DNA of 16,962 nt from assembly GCF_001949125.1 (NCBI RefSeq), contig NZ_MSTI01000051.1:1-16962 (forward strand), in the 5' to 3' direction. Below the pieces are notes generated by a model. It worked only from the letters and a program-made list of their open reading frames with translations. It was not told the origin of the DNA and searched no databases. The stretch comes from Deinococcus marmoris. GTDB lineage: Bacteria > Deinococcota > Deinococci > Deinococcales > Deinococcaceae. This document shows positions 1 to 14,087 of the stretch, piece by piece; the stretch's first letter is position 1, and each line of letters opens with the position of its first letter. The position numbers and the translations under genes are program-made.

Positions 1-366
1 GTCCGTGATCCAGGCCTTGTCCATCTGCTTGAAGACCAGTTCGCCCGTGTAGCCGCAGGTGGTGCAGGTATTAGGAGTCGGGACGGAAATGACCGCCTGA
101 ACCTGAACAGGTTCAGGCGGAGTCTTGTAGGTGAATGTTCCCATTCCTGCACGGCGTCCAGGTGGCTGGGGATCAGCTTTACGCGTCTCGCGGCTGAACG
201 GAGCAGCATATTTGCTGTGCTTCTTGCGCTCCAGCTCCTCGATCTTCTTTTTCAGACGAGTGTTTTCGGCACGTAGCGCGTGATTCTCGGCTTCCAACTG
301 CTCGAATCGCTCGGTCTGCTGACGGATGATCTCCAGCACATCCCCCTCTATCAGCGTCCCGGCCAT
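1..366 (-). CDS. IS66-family transposase, N-terminal part (runs off left edge)
   Basis: An open frame of 122 codons starts at ATG 366-364 and is still open at position 1, so only the N-terminus is visible. Residues 10-52 form a heptad-like, charged coiled coil with EAENHALRAENTRLKKK at its core. It is followed by the basic segment KKHSKYAAPFSR and a PPGRRAG turn. A CxxC zinc-finger half (TCTTCGYTGELVF) then leads into AWITD. This order (leucine zipper, KY-PFSR box, Cys zinc finger before the catalytic domain) is typical of IS66 TnpC, particularly of single-ORF IS66 relatives. I infer a DDE transposase with the catalytic part lying outside the window. No tnpA or tnpB-like partner gene and no clear terminal inverted repeat are visible up to 503. 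Whether the element is intact cannot be decided here. Confidence 0.8.
   Translation of the reverse strand, partial: MAGTLIEGDVLEIIRQQTERFEQLEAENHALRAENTRLKKKIEELERKKHSKYAAPFSRETRKADPQPPGRRAGMGTFTYKTPPEPVQVQAVISVPTPNTCTTCGYTGELVFKQMDKAWITD
93..120. repeat. Perfect 13-2-13 palindrome inside the IS66 transposase gene
   Basis: The arms CCGCCTGAACCTG (93-105) and CAGGTTCAGGCGG (108-120) are exact reverse complements separated by AA. The palindrome lies within codons for the PPEPVQVQAV segment of the transposase and would form a strong hairpin in its mRNA. Its function is unknown. Confidence 0.9.
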
Positions 367-433
367 GCCCCAATTCTAGCGAATCCTGCCCGGTTCAGGC
401 CACCGGGTCAGGAGCGCTAATCAGATACGAAAA

Positions 434-473
434 TCAGATTGGTCACACGCCATATACCATGCAACCAATCTGA
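434..473 (-). terminator. Inverted repeat, possible terminator of the small secreted-protein gene
   Basis: TCAGATTGGT (434-443) and ACCAATCTGA (464-473) are perfect 10-bp complements around a 20-nt loop. Read on the minus strand, the hairpin lies 30 nt past the stop of the gene ending at 504 and is followed by TTTT (433-430). The long loop and short T-run make it a weak rho-independent terminator. It could also be an IS-related inverted repeat. The rest of 367-503 shows nothing else I can name. Confidence 0.45.
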
Positions 474-503
474 CAAGCTATAAATTTGACCCATCCTTAA
501 GGC

Positions 504-995
504 TCAGTTAGCAGATTTGTACTCCTTGAGAAAAGAGTTGATTATGGTTTTGCCTTCGCCAACCAAATAAGCAGCCAAACCATCATTGCTAGCCAACACG
601 CCATAGGAGGCCGATCTCCAGATACTCACGGCCTCGGTGTAATTGCTTTTAGCATTTGGCGAGGCATAGGCAGAAAGATCCCAGATGTTCAGCTCGCCGA
701 ACCACGCGCGCGGAGTCCCAGTCGTTGCCCCGAAATTGAGAGCAAGTGGGTATTCTTCACAGCCATCGCCGTCCATCTCTTCAAAAGGAACGCCCTGAGC
801 CTTGGCAGAAGCCACAAAATAATCGTAAAGCGATTGGGCCACGGTACTACTCGCCGAGCCAAGCGAACCAATCTCAGCGGTAAATGATTCGTCATCTACG
901 CACAGGGTTGTGCCAGCAAGATTGGAATTCTCAGCGGAAGCCGCGCCAAAATTTAACAGAATACCAACAACTAACGATGGAAAAAATAATTTCAT
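504..995 (-). CDS. Small exported protein of unknown function
   Basis: Encodes 163 residues. I chose ATG 995-993 because AGAGGA sits 5 nt upstream and the product then begins with a classical Sec signal peptide (MKLFFPSLVVGILLNFGAASA, residues 1-21, likely cleaved after ASA); an upstream in-frame ATG at 1046 would bury it. The mature part is acidic, with two cysteines (TTLCVDD and DGDGCEEY) that could form one disulphide outside the cytoplasm. It has no transmembrane helix after the signal and no lipobox. The C-terminal third, with SIWRSASYGVLASNDGLAAY followed by an amphipathic helix, looks like a folded domain, but I recognise no family. The gene is visibly richer in A+T than metH next door and lies between an IS66 fragment and the metH leader, which suggests acquired or accessory DNA. 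It is probably monocistronic. Function is not assigned. Confidence 0.7.
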   Translation of the reverse strand: MKLFFPSLVVGILLNFGAASAENSNLAGTTLCVDDESFTAEIGSLGSASSTVAQSLYDYFVASAKAQGVPFEEMDGDGCEEYPLALNFGATTGTPRAWFGELNIWDLSAYASPNAKSNYTEAVSIWRSASYGVLASNDGLAAYLVGEGKTIINSFLKEYKSAN

Positions 996-1226
996 ATTAT
1001 TCCTCTCTTCGACTGGAAAGCAGCGCCAAGATACACATGGTTTCAACCAGTTCTATCCCTCTTAGGACGGTCAGGTTATAAAGACTCATATCTCAGAACT
1101 CTTACGGGCCAAACGCCAGGTTCTCCTATGTTGTTGGCTCTTGGTATTGATCCATCGACCTGTCCACCCCACCCCCCTTTTGTCCCCTCTGCGCCGCGCT
1201 ATCCTCCCCCTATCGCGCCTTCAAAG

Positions 1227-1347
1227 CGCGGTCATCCAGAGCATCCGAGGGTTTTTTCTGCCCGCTGACGACGCGGCAACCCGCCCCCATAGCGGCAATG
1301 GTGCCTGACAGAAAAGCCTCCTGCTGGGGTGCGCCGACGATGGCGCG
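1227..1347 (+). ncRNA. SAM-I (S-box) riboswitch aptamer upstream of metH
   Basis: The conserved S-box core is readable in order: ATCCAGAG (1234-1241), GAGGG (1247-1251), CTGCCCGCTGACGACGCGG (1258-1276), GGCAACC (1275-1281) and then AATGGTGCC (1297-1305). The closing helix P1 can be drawn between GCGCGGTCATC (1226-1236) and GATGGCGCG (1339-1347) with a G·U pair and one bulged G. A strong terminator follows downstream and then metH, so this should be an OFF switch: with SAM bound, transcription stops before metH-metF. The class assignment rests on the shared core motif. Helix boundaries are by eye. Confidence 0.88.
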
Positions 1348-1405
1348 GGCGGGAGGCGATGGCCGGAAGCGGGCGCTATGTTGAATTTGGGCGCATCAGG
1401 ACTCT

Positions 1406-1432
1406 CAGGCCGCACACGCGGTCTGTTTTTTT
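1406..1432 (+). terminator. Intrinsic terminator of the metH riboswitch (expression platform)
   Basis: CAGGCCGC (1406-1413) pairs fully with GCGGTCTG (1418-1425), including one G·U, around the loop ACAC. Seven T follow (1426-1432). It lies between the SAM aptamer and the metH start, so it is best read as the regulated terminator. I did not identify the antiterminator arm with confidence. Confidence 0.88.
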
Positions 1433-1460
1433 ATCAACACTGTGTTTATCAACATTGTGT
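1431..1460 (+). repeat. Tandem 15-bp imperfect direct repeat in the metH leader
   Basis: TTATCAACACTGTGT (1431-1445) is immediately repeated as TTATCAACATTGTGT (1446-1460), differing at one base. GTGTTTA (1442-1448) also pairs with TAAACAC (1467-1473). The elements lie after the terminator T-run and before the ribosome-binding site AGAGGTG (1476-1482). Function unknown: an operator or an mRNA structure are both possible. Confidence 0.8.
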
Positions 1461-1486
1461 TTTGAGTAAACACCCAGAGGTGAACC

Positions 1487-5271
<3,785 letters not shown>

Positions 5272-5275
<4 letters not shown>

Positions 5276-6015
5276 CCACACGGATATCTATTGAACTCGT
5301 GCCCCGTTCACGCTCCGGGTTGCGGGCGGAGTTGGCGGCGGTGGCCGAACATCTACCCGGCGCGGACACCATCAACATTCCCGACTTCCCGCGCTTTTCC
5401 ACGCGCTCATGGCATGGCTGCGGCTTTGCCCGTCCACGTTACCGGGCCATTCCACACATCCGGGCCGTTGATCTGAATCCGCGCGAGCCGTTGCCGATGG
5501 CCGCGCATCTGGACGAACACGGCATCGACGAGGTCATCGTCATCACCGGGGACGCACCCAGCGACATGAGCGCGAAGGTCTACAACGTGGATGCCGAGGC
5601 CGCCATCCGCCGCATTCGCCGGGAATTGCCACACCTGAAGATCTACGCGGGCCTGGACCCCTACCGCCAGTCGCTGGCCCGCGAGCAGGATTACCTGGAA
5701 CGCAAGCTGGAGGCCGGGGCCTGCGGCTTCTTTACCCAGCCGTTTTTCGACCTGCGCCTGATGGACGCCTACGCCGATCTGCTGCCCGAGGGCGCAGAAG
5801 TCTGGTGGGGGGCCACCTCGGTCACCTCTGAAGGCTCGGAAGGGTACTGGCGCACGCGCAATCACGCGGTGTTCCCCCGGCAGTTTCAGCCCACGCTGGA
5901 GTGGAACCGCCGTTTTGCGGGGGAGCTGCTGGCCTTCGCCCGCGAGCGCGGCCAGCACGCCTATTTCATGCCCATCAAGGCGGACGTGGTGGAGTACCTG
6001 GGCGGGATTGTTTAG
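5272..6015 (+). CDS. metF: Methylenetetrahydrofolate reductase (short MetF-type)
   Basis: Predicted to reduce 5,10-methylene- to 5-methyl-tetrahydrofolate, the methyl donor used by MetH. The start is GTG 5272, sharing GTGA with the metH stop, and AGGCGG lies about 7 nt upstream; this points to translational coupling in one operon under the SAM riboswitch. The product has 247 residues against roughly 290-300 for E. coli-type MetF. Family features are an N-terminal ISIELVPRS strand (Glu8 at the place of the catalytic Glu in FEFFPP), VIVITGDAP (Asp94, flavin/folate site) and [11 protein letters not shown] (Gln156, substrate-binding position). No membrane or signal segment. The fold assignment is firm. 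The exact reaction and the flavin/NADH use are inferred from the family and from the metH neighbour, and the shortened N-terminal and middle regions are a caveat. Confidence 0.87.
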
Positions 6016-6055
6016 TCGTTCAAGCAATTCATAGGGAGGTGTTCACCCTTTGTGG

Positions 6056-6084
6056 TGGACATCTTAATTCATAATCATTATGAT
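6056..6084 (+). promoter_or_regulatory. Catalase promoter (sigma-70 type)
   Basis: TGGACA (6056-6061) and TATGAT (6079-6084) are separated by exactly 17 bp, close to the -35/-10 consensus. Transcription would start near 6091, about 80 nt before the catalase ATG. Confidence 0.7.
6069..6083 (+). promoter_or_regulatory. PerR box (7-1-7 operator) over the catalase -10 region
   Basis: TCATAATCATTATGA is a perfect 7-1-7 palindrome and differs from the PerR consensus TTATAATNATTATAA only at the symmetric second and fourteenth bases. It covers the spacer and most of the -10 hexamer, so a bound Fur/PerR-type repressor would block RNA polymerase. The likely repressor is encoded just after the catalase gene. 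Confidence 0.8.
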
Positions 6085-6172
6085 TAAAGAGACTGGGTGC
6101 GCAGGCTTGCGCCCGGCCTGTCCCTATTCCGGCAGCCCGCCCACTGCCACCCCTCCCCAAGGAGTGTTCCCC

Positions 6173-7720
<1,548 letters not shown>

Positions 7721-7761
7721 AGCTGGTCAACGGTGGAAAAACAGCGTGAGATTTTGAACGC

Positions 7762-7767
7762 TAGAAT
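7762..7767 (+). promoter_or_regulatory. Possible -10 element for perR
   Basis: TAGAAT lies 22 nt after the catalase stop region's A-rich tract and 7 nt before an ATG at 7774. No good -35 is visible at 17-bp spacing (AAACAG at 7739-7744). Deinococcus often uses TANNNT -10 motifs with leaderless starts (known for the genus), which is why I note it. Confidence 0.4.
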
Positions 7768-7789
7768 GGGGTCATGAACGTGGTGTGCC

Positions 7790-8239
7790 ATGACCCTCAC
7801 TGAACTCCAGCGGCATCTGGAACGGCGGGGCCTGCGCACCACCCAGCCCCGCCTCCGGTTGCTGCAATTCTTCTCTCACACCGACGGGCACTTCACGCCG
7901 GAGGAGATCGCCGAACGCTTCCGGCTGGCCGGGGAACCCATTCCCATCGCCACGCTGTACCAGAATCTGCGCGTGTTCAGCGAGCATGGACTGATCGGCG
8001 AGGTGATCGGCCACGGCGGTGAGGTGCGGTACGACACCAACCTGACCCCGCATTCGCATCTGCGGTGTGACCATTGCAGCAAGCTCCTGGACGTTTTCCT
8101 GAGTCTTCCTGATCTGCAACCTCAGGGCCAGGGCCACGACTGGACGATCACCGGGGCCAGGGTGGAGTTGCAGGGCATCTGCCCGGACTGTCAGGCAATA
8201 GCTTCTCCTCAACTGATGCCGACACTCGAATCAGACTGA
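7790..8239 (+). CDS. perR: Fur-family peroxide-responsive repressor, PerR-like
   Basis: A 149-residue DNA-binding metalloregulator. The N-terminal winged helix includes GLRTTQPRLRLL and the recognition region IPIATLYQNLRVFSEHGLI. Two CxxC pairs, Cys93/Cys96 (RCDHC) and GICPDC near 131-134, form the structural zinc site. The regulatory metal ligands can be placed as His34, Asp82, His88, His90 and Asp101, matching B. subtilis PerR His37, Asp85, His91, His93 and Asp104 with a constant offset of three. Asp at the last position, rather than the Glu of Fur, favours a peroxide sensor. The ribosome site before ATG 7790 is weak (GTGGTG). The gene lies 69 nt after the catalase gene, whose promoter carries a PerR box. 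It ends at a strong terminator. A Mur/Fur-like metal role is the alternative. Confidence 0.85.
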   Translation: MTLTELQRHLERRGLRTTQPRLRLLQFFSHTDGHFTPEEIAERFRLAGEPIPIATLYQNLRVFSEHGLIGEVIGHGGEVRYDTNLTPHSHLRCDHCSKLLDVFLSLPDLQPQGQGHDWTITGARVELQGICPDCQAIASPQLMPTLESD

Positions 8240-8241
8240 AA

Positions 8242-8277
8242 AACCTCCGCCAGAGCATTCGCGCTCTGGCGGAGGTT
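8242..8277. terminator. Bidirectional intrinsic terminator between perR and the DUF4139 gene
   Basis: A perfect 15-bp stem pairs AACCTCCGCCAGAGC (8242-8256) with GCTCTGGCGGAGGTT (8263-8277) around the loop ATTCGC. CTATTTTC follows on the plus strand, and the minus strand reads into TTTTCAG. It lies 3 nt after the perR stop and 14 nt past the stop of the convergent gene, so it can serve both. Confidence 0.9.
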
Positions 8278-8290
8278 CTATTTTCTTAGC

Positions 8291-9589
<1,299 letters not shown>

Positions 9590-9610
9590 ACACGCATAGT
9601 TGCCGATGCC

Positions 9611-9639
9611 ACTTTATGAGATGTGAGAGGGTCAGTCAG
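9611..9639 (-). promoter_or_regulatory. Possible promoter of the DUF4139 gene
   Basis: On the minus strand CTGACT (9639-9634) and TAAAGT (9616-9611) are 17 bp apart. The leader would be only about 15 nt without a Shine-Dalgarno, consistent with short-leader translation. The hexamers are weak matches. Confidence 0.35.
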
Positions 9640-9653
9640 ACGAGAATTAGAAA

Positions 9654-9681
9654 AGTCCGCCCCCAGTCAAGGAGACGGACT
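9654..9681 (-). terminator. Terminator of the peptide-transporter operon
   Basis: On the minus strand AGTCCG (9681-9676) pairs with CGGACT (9659-9654), with an inner CTCC/GGGG helix, and TTT then CTAATT follows. It lies 17 nt after the stop of the last ATPase gene. Confidence 0.75.
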
Positions 9682-9698
9682 CTTGTGGAAAAACTTGC

Positions 9699-10726
9699 CT
9701 ACAGGACGTCGTCGCGGATGCAGGCCTTGAAGTGATTCGGCGAGACCTCGCGCAGTTCGGGCACCACCTTGGCGCAGTCGTCGATGGCATAGCGGCAGCG
9801 CGTGCGGAACACGCAGCCACTCGGCGGATTGATCGGGCTGGGAATGTCCCCCTCTAGAATGATGCGCTGGCGTTTGATCGTGGGGTCCGGCACCGGGGCA
9901 GCAGAGAGCAACGCCTCGGTATAGGGGTGCTTGGGATTGTTGTTCAGCTCGTGGCTGGGCGCAATCTCCATGATCCGGCCCAGGTACATCACGATAATTC
10001 GGTCACAGATGTACTCCACCACGGCCAGATCGTGCGCGATGAACAGAACGGTCAGGCCCAGCTCTTCCTGAAGATCCTGCATCAGGTTGACCACCTGCGC
10101 CTGAATCGACACGTCCAGCGCCGACACCGGCTCGTCGGCCACGATGAATAGCGGGTCCACCGCCAGGGCACGCGCAATCCCGATGCGCTGGCGCTGACCG
10201 CCCGAGAACTCGTGCGGGTAGCGGCGCATGTGTTCCGGGCGCAGGCCCACCTTTTGCAGCAGTTCAGCGATCCGGTCGATGCGGCCCTTGCCCGGATTGA
10301 GGTTATGGATCTGCATGGCCTCGCCGATGATGTCCGAGACCGTCATGCGCGGGTTCAGGCTGGCAAAAGGGTCCTGGAAGATGATCTGCATCTCGCGGCG
10401 GTAGTCGCGCATCTGCCCCTTGGACAGCTTGGTCACGTCGGTGCCGTTGAAGATCACCTCGCCGCCGGTGGGTTCGATCAGGCGCAGGATGGCGCGGCCC
10501 GCCGTGGTCTTGCCCGAGCCGGACTCGCCCACCAGCCCCACCACTTCACCACGCGCCAGCTTGAAGCTGATGTCGTTGACGGCCTTGACGTTGCCCACCA
10601 CGCGCGACAGCAGGCCGCCGCGAATGGGGAAGTATTTTTCCAGATTGCGGACTTCCAGCAGGGTTTCGCCCTTCTGGGTCATGCCGCGTGAATCGGCAGC
10701 GGAGGTTCGGGCAGCAACTGGAGCGG

Positions 10727-10730
<4 letters not shown>
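9699..10730 (-). CDS. dppF: Peptide ABC transporter ATP-binding protein (DppF/OppF type)
   Basis: One of the two ATPases that drive peptide import; it acts at the inner face of the membrane. I start it at ATG 10730, which overlaps the dppD stop as ATGA and has GAGGTGA 4 nt upstream; the in-frame upstream ATG at 10832 lies well inside dppD. The product has 343 residues. Walker A GESGSGKT is at 68-75, the Q-loop in [12 protein letters not shown] (about 117-126), the signature FSGGQRQR at 175-182 and Walker B LFIVADEP ending at Glu200, with a downstream H-loop (FIAHDLAVV). The C-terminal oligopeptide-transporter extension has [16 protein letters not shown] and four cysteines ([14 protein letters not shown]), a pattern known to hold an iron-sulphur cluster in some relatives. 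It is the last gene of the operon. Whether it is Dpp or Opp cannot be told. Confidence 0.93.
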
Positions 10731-11785
<1,055 letters not shown>

Positions 11786-11858
11786 TTTTCCTCCATTGTT
11801 CGCACGTCACGCATCATACATGCCTGAGACACAATTCTCGCTGTTTGCATCACGGTCC

Positions 11859-12998
11859 TCACTGCCGCTTGCGCGGATCGAAGGCGTCGCGCAGGCCGTC
11901 GCCCAGAAGCTGGAAGCAGCCCACCGTGAACACGATGAAAAAGCCGGGGATCAGGACCCAGGGCCGCGAGTTCAGGCTGGACAGCCCGCCCTCCTGCGCC
12001 TGCGCCAGCAGACTGCCCCAGCTCACGTAGGGTTCCACCGCACCGATGCCCAGGAAGCTCAGGCCGGATTCCAGCAGAATAAAACCGGGAATGCTGAGGG
12101 ACAGCGTGACGATGATGTAGGTGGTCATGGTGGGCAACATATGCCGCCACATCACGCGGTTGTCGCTGGCACCCAGTGCGCGGGCGGCAGACACGAAATC
12201 CTGCTCGCGTACGCTCAGCAGTTGCCCGCGCGTAACGCGTGCCAGCCCGCCCCAGCCGATGAAGGCCAGAATGCCCAGGATCACGTACAGCGCAAAGATG
12301 GGATTAATGTTCTGCGGGAACACGGAACGCAGCAGCAGCAGCAGGAACAGGTAGGGAATGGCCGAGATCACCTCTACCAGACGCATGACCACGGTATCCA
12401 CGATGCCGCCGAAGAAAGCCGCCAGCGCACCCATGAACAGCCCGATAATGGTACTCGCCAGAACCGCCCCCACACCGATGGTCAGGCTGATCTGCGAGGC
12501 GTAGAGCGTGCGCGTCAGCAGATCACGCCCCAGCGCCTCGCCGCCGATCAGAAAGACGTTGCAGCCAGCCTGATCGTTCCCGGTCCCGTACAGGTGCAGG
12601 TTGCCGGGAATAAAGCCCAGAATCTTGTACGACGCGCCCCGCACGCCGAAATAGATCGGACACTTCTCATCCGTGGCCTTGTACTCGTTGACGAAGGTAT
12701 CCATGTTGAGCTGCTGGCTGAACTTGTTGACATAGGGGCGGGTCAAGGCCCCCGTCTGTGGATCGCGGAAATGCACCGGCGTGGGCGGCTGGAAGCGGGT
12801 GATGTCCGTGGTGGAATAGCTCGATAAGCTGTCGGGCGCGAGAAAAGGGGCAAAAAGGGCCATCAGATAGATCAGGATCAGCCCCACTCCACCCGTTTTG
12901 GCCAGCCGGTTCTTGCGGAACTGGCCCCAGGCCACCGAGAACTGGGACTGCCCGAGAGAACGCTCTTTTACTTTCTTCTGTGGTGCTGTGGTGGTCAT
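11859..12998 (-). CDS. dppC: Peptide ABC transporter permease (DppC/OppC type)
   Basis: A membrane subunit of 379 residues. ATG 12998 has GAGGTGA 3 nt upstream and lies 6 nt after the DppB-like gene. A cytoplasmic N-terminus (about 1-35) leads to TM1 (about 36-54, GGVGLILIYLMALFAPFLA). A long external segment of ~115 residues then precedes GGEALGRDLLTR and TM2 (about 171-191). The EAA coupling loop reads ARALGASDNRVMWRHMLP and contacts the ATPases. The C-terminal part has LESGLSFLGIGA and GDGLRDAFDPR, both typical of the family. The external segment is longer than in E. coli DppC (about 300 residues in total) and has two cysteines, Cys113 and Cys146, which might be disulphide-linked. Confidence 0.92.
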   Translation of the reverse strand: MTTTAPQKKVKERSLGQSQFSVAWGQFRKNRLAKTGGVGLILIYLMALFAPFLAPDSLSSYSTTDITRFQPPTPVHFRDPQTGALTRPYVNKFSQQLNMDTFVNEYKATDEKCPIYFGVRGASYKILGFIPGNLHLYGTGNDQAGCNVFLIGGEALGRDLLTRTLYASQISLTIGVGAVLASTIIGLFMGALAAFFGGIVDTVVMRLVEVISAIPYLFLLLLLRSVFPQNINPIFALYVILGILAFIGWGGLARVTRGQLLSVREQDFVSAARALGASDNRVMWRHMLPTMTTYIIVTLSLSIPGFILLESGLSFLGIGAVEPYVSWGSLLAQAQEGGLSSLNSRPWVLIPGFFIVFTVGCFQLLGDGLRDAFDPRKRQ

Positions 12999-13004
12999 GT
13001 CACC

Positions 13005-13985
13005 TCACCCGACCTTGATGCGTGGATCGACCACGGCCAGAAGAATGTCCGAGAGGGCGTTGCCGACGATCAGCAGAATGGTGGAAATAACGGTGAAGCC
13101 CGCGATCAGGTACAGGTCCTGCGCGTTGATGGCGGTCAGCAACATGGGTGTGATGCCCGGATAGTTATAGACCACCTCCACGAACCCCGCGCCGCTGATC
13201 GCGCCGGGCAGCAGACCGCCGATCCCGGCGACGATGGGCAGAATGGCATTGCGGAAAGTGTGCTTCCAGATGGCAGTGCGCTCGCTGACGCCCTTGGCCC
13301 GCGCCGTGCGGATGTAATCCGAGCGCATCACTTCCAGCATCAGGCCCCGGATCACGCGGGTCAGGCCCGCCGCGTCGGTGAGAGCCAGCACCGCTGCCGG
13401 AATCAGCAGATGCCGCAACACGTCCCAGAACTTTGCCAGCGAGGACAGTTGATCGTAATTGTTGCTGGTCATGCCCCCCAGCGGAATGTCCCAGCCCGTG
13501 GCATTGCGAATCTGAAGGATGAAGTAGATCACGATCAGGAACAGGAAAAAACTAGGAAAGCCCAGCAGGAAGTACAGCACCACGTTGATGGACTTGTCGC
13601 CGAAGCTGTTCTGCCGCACCGCGCCGTACACGCCGATGGGAATAGCGATGGCGTAGAAAAACACCAGATTGAGTAGCACCAGCCAGACCGAGTTGACGAT
13701 GCGCGGCCAGATGACGGGCAGGACTGGCTGGGTGTACTGGAACGACGTGCCGAAGTCGCCGTGCAGCATGTTCCACATCCAGTAGAAGTACTGGACGTAG
13801 GCGGGCTTGTCCAGACCAAAAGAAATGCTGAGATTTCTGAGCTGCTCTTCGCTGATGCCAGGGTTCAGGCGGGCCGGGGTCAGAAAGTCGCCGGGGGCCA
13901 GCGAGATCACGAAGAAGATCAGCACGCTGGCAAGGAACAATGTGGGAATGGCCTGAAAAAAGCGCCGGACTAAAAATGGAATCAT
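13005..13985 (-). CDS. dppB: Peptide ABC transporter permease (DppB/OppB type)
   Basis: The partner permease, 326 residues. ATG 13985 has GGAG upstream at 8-nt spacing. The N-terminus MIPFLVRRFFQAIPTLFLAS is the standard first helix of DppB proteins, followed by FFVISLAPGDF. About six membrane segments can be drawn. The EAA loop is RTARAKGVSERTAIWKHTFR, then NAILPIVAGIGGLLPG, and the end reads LADVVDPRIKVG-like (AVVDPRIKVG). It is 102 nt downstream of the binding-protein gene, with a hairpin in the gap, and 6 nt before dppC. Confidence 0.93.
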   Translation of the reverse strand: MIPFLVRRFFQAIPTLFLASVLIFFVISLAPGDFLTPARLNPGISEEQLRNLSISFGLDKPAYVQYFYWMWNMLHGDFGTSFQYTQPVLPVIWPRIVNSVWLVLLNLVFFYAIAIPIGVYGAVRQNSFGDKSINVVLYFLLGFPSFFLFLIVIYFILQIRNATGWDIPLGGMTSNNYDQLSSLAKFWDVLRHLLIPAAVLALTDAAGLTRVIRGLMLEVMRSDYIRTARAKGVSERTAIWKHTFRNAILPIVAGIGGLLPGAISGAGFVEVVYNYPGITPMLLTAINAQDLYLIAGFTVISTILLIVGNALSDILLAVVDPRIKVG

Positions 13986-14037
13986 GCCTTTCTCCGTCAG
14001 CTCGAGAGGACTTTTAAGGAACAGGGTTCAATGTAAG

Positions 14038-14068
14038 GGGGGCAGTCCGCCCGCAGCAGACCACCCCC
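14038..14068 (-). promoter_or_regulatory. Intercistronic hairpin between the binding-protein and permease genes
   Basis: GGGGG (14038-14042) pairs with CCCCC (14064-14068), GTC (14045-14047) with GAC (14059-14061) and GC with GC around the loop CCGCA. No T-run follows on the minus strand, so it is unlikely to be a full terminator. It probably stabilises the 3' end of the upstream mRNA or partially attenuates transcription, which is common after binding-protein genes. Confidence 0.5.
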
Positions 14069-14087
14069 AGGAAAGAACGTGGCTGGA

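Noticed and set aside
1227..1347. Cobalamin riboswitch, expected for a B12-dependent enzyme
   Set aside because: No B12-box (GCCACTG-like) is present, and the conserved elements fit the SAM-I core instead.
6080..6172. Upstream ATG extending catalase by 31 residues
   Set aside because: It begins within the -10/PerR box, has no ribosome site and adds a Pro/Cys-rich leader unlike catalases; AAGGAG precedes ATG 6173.
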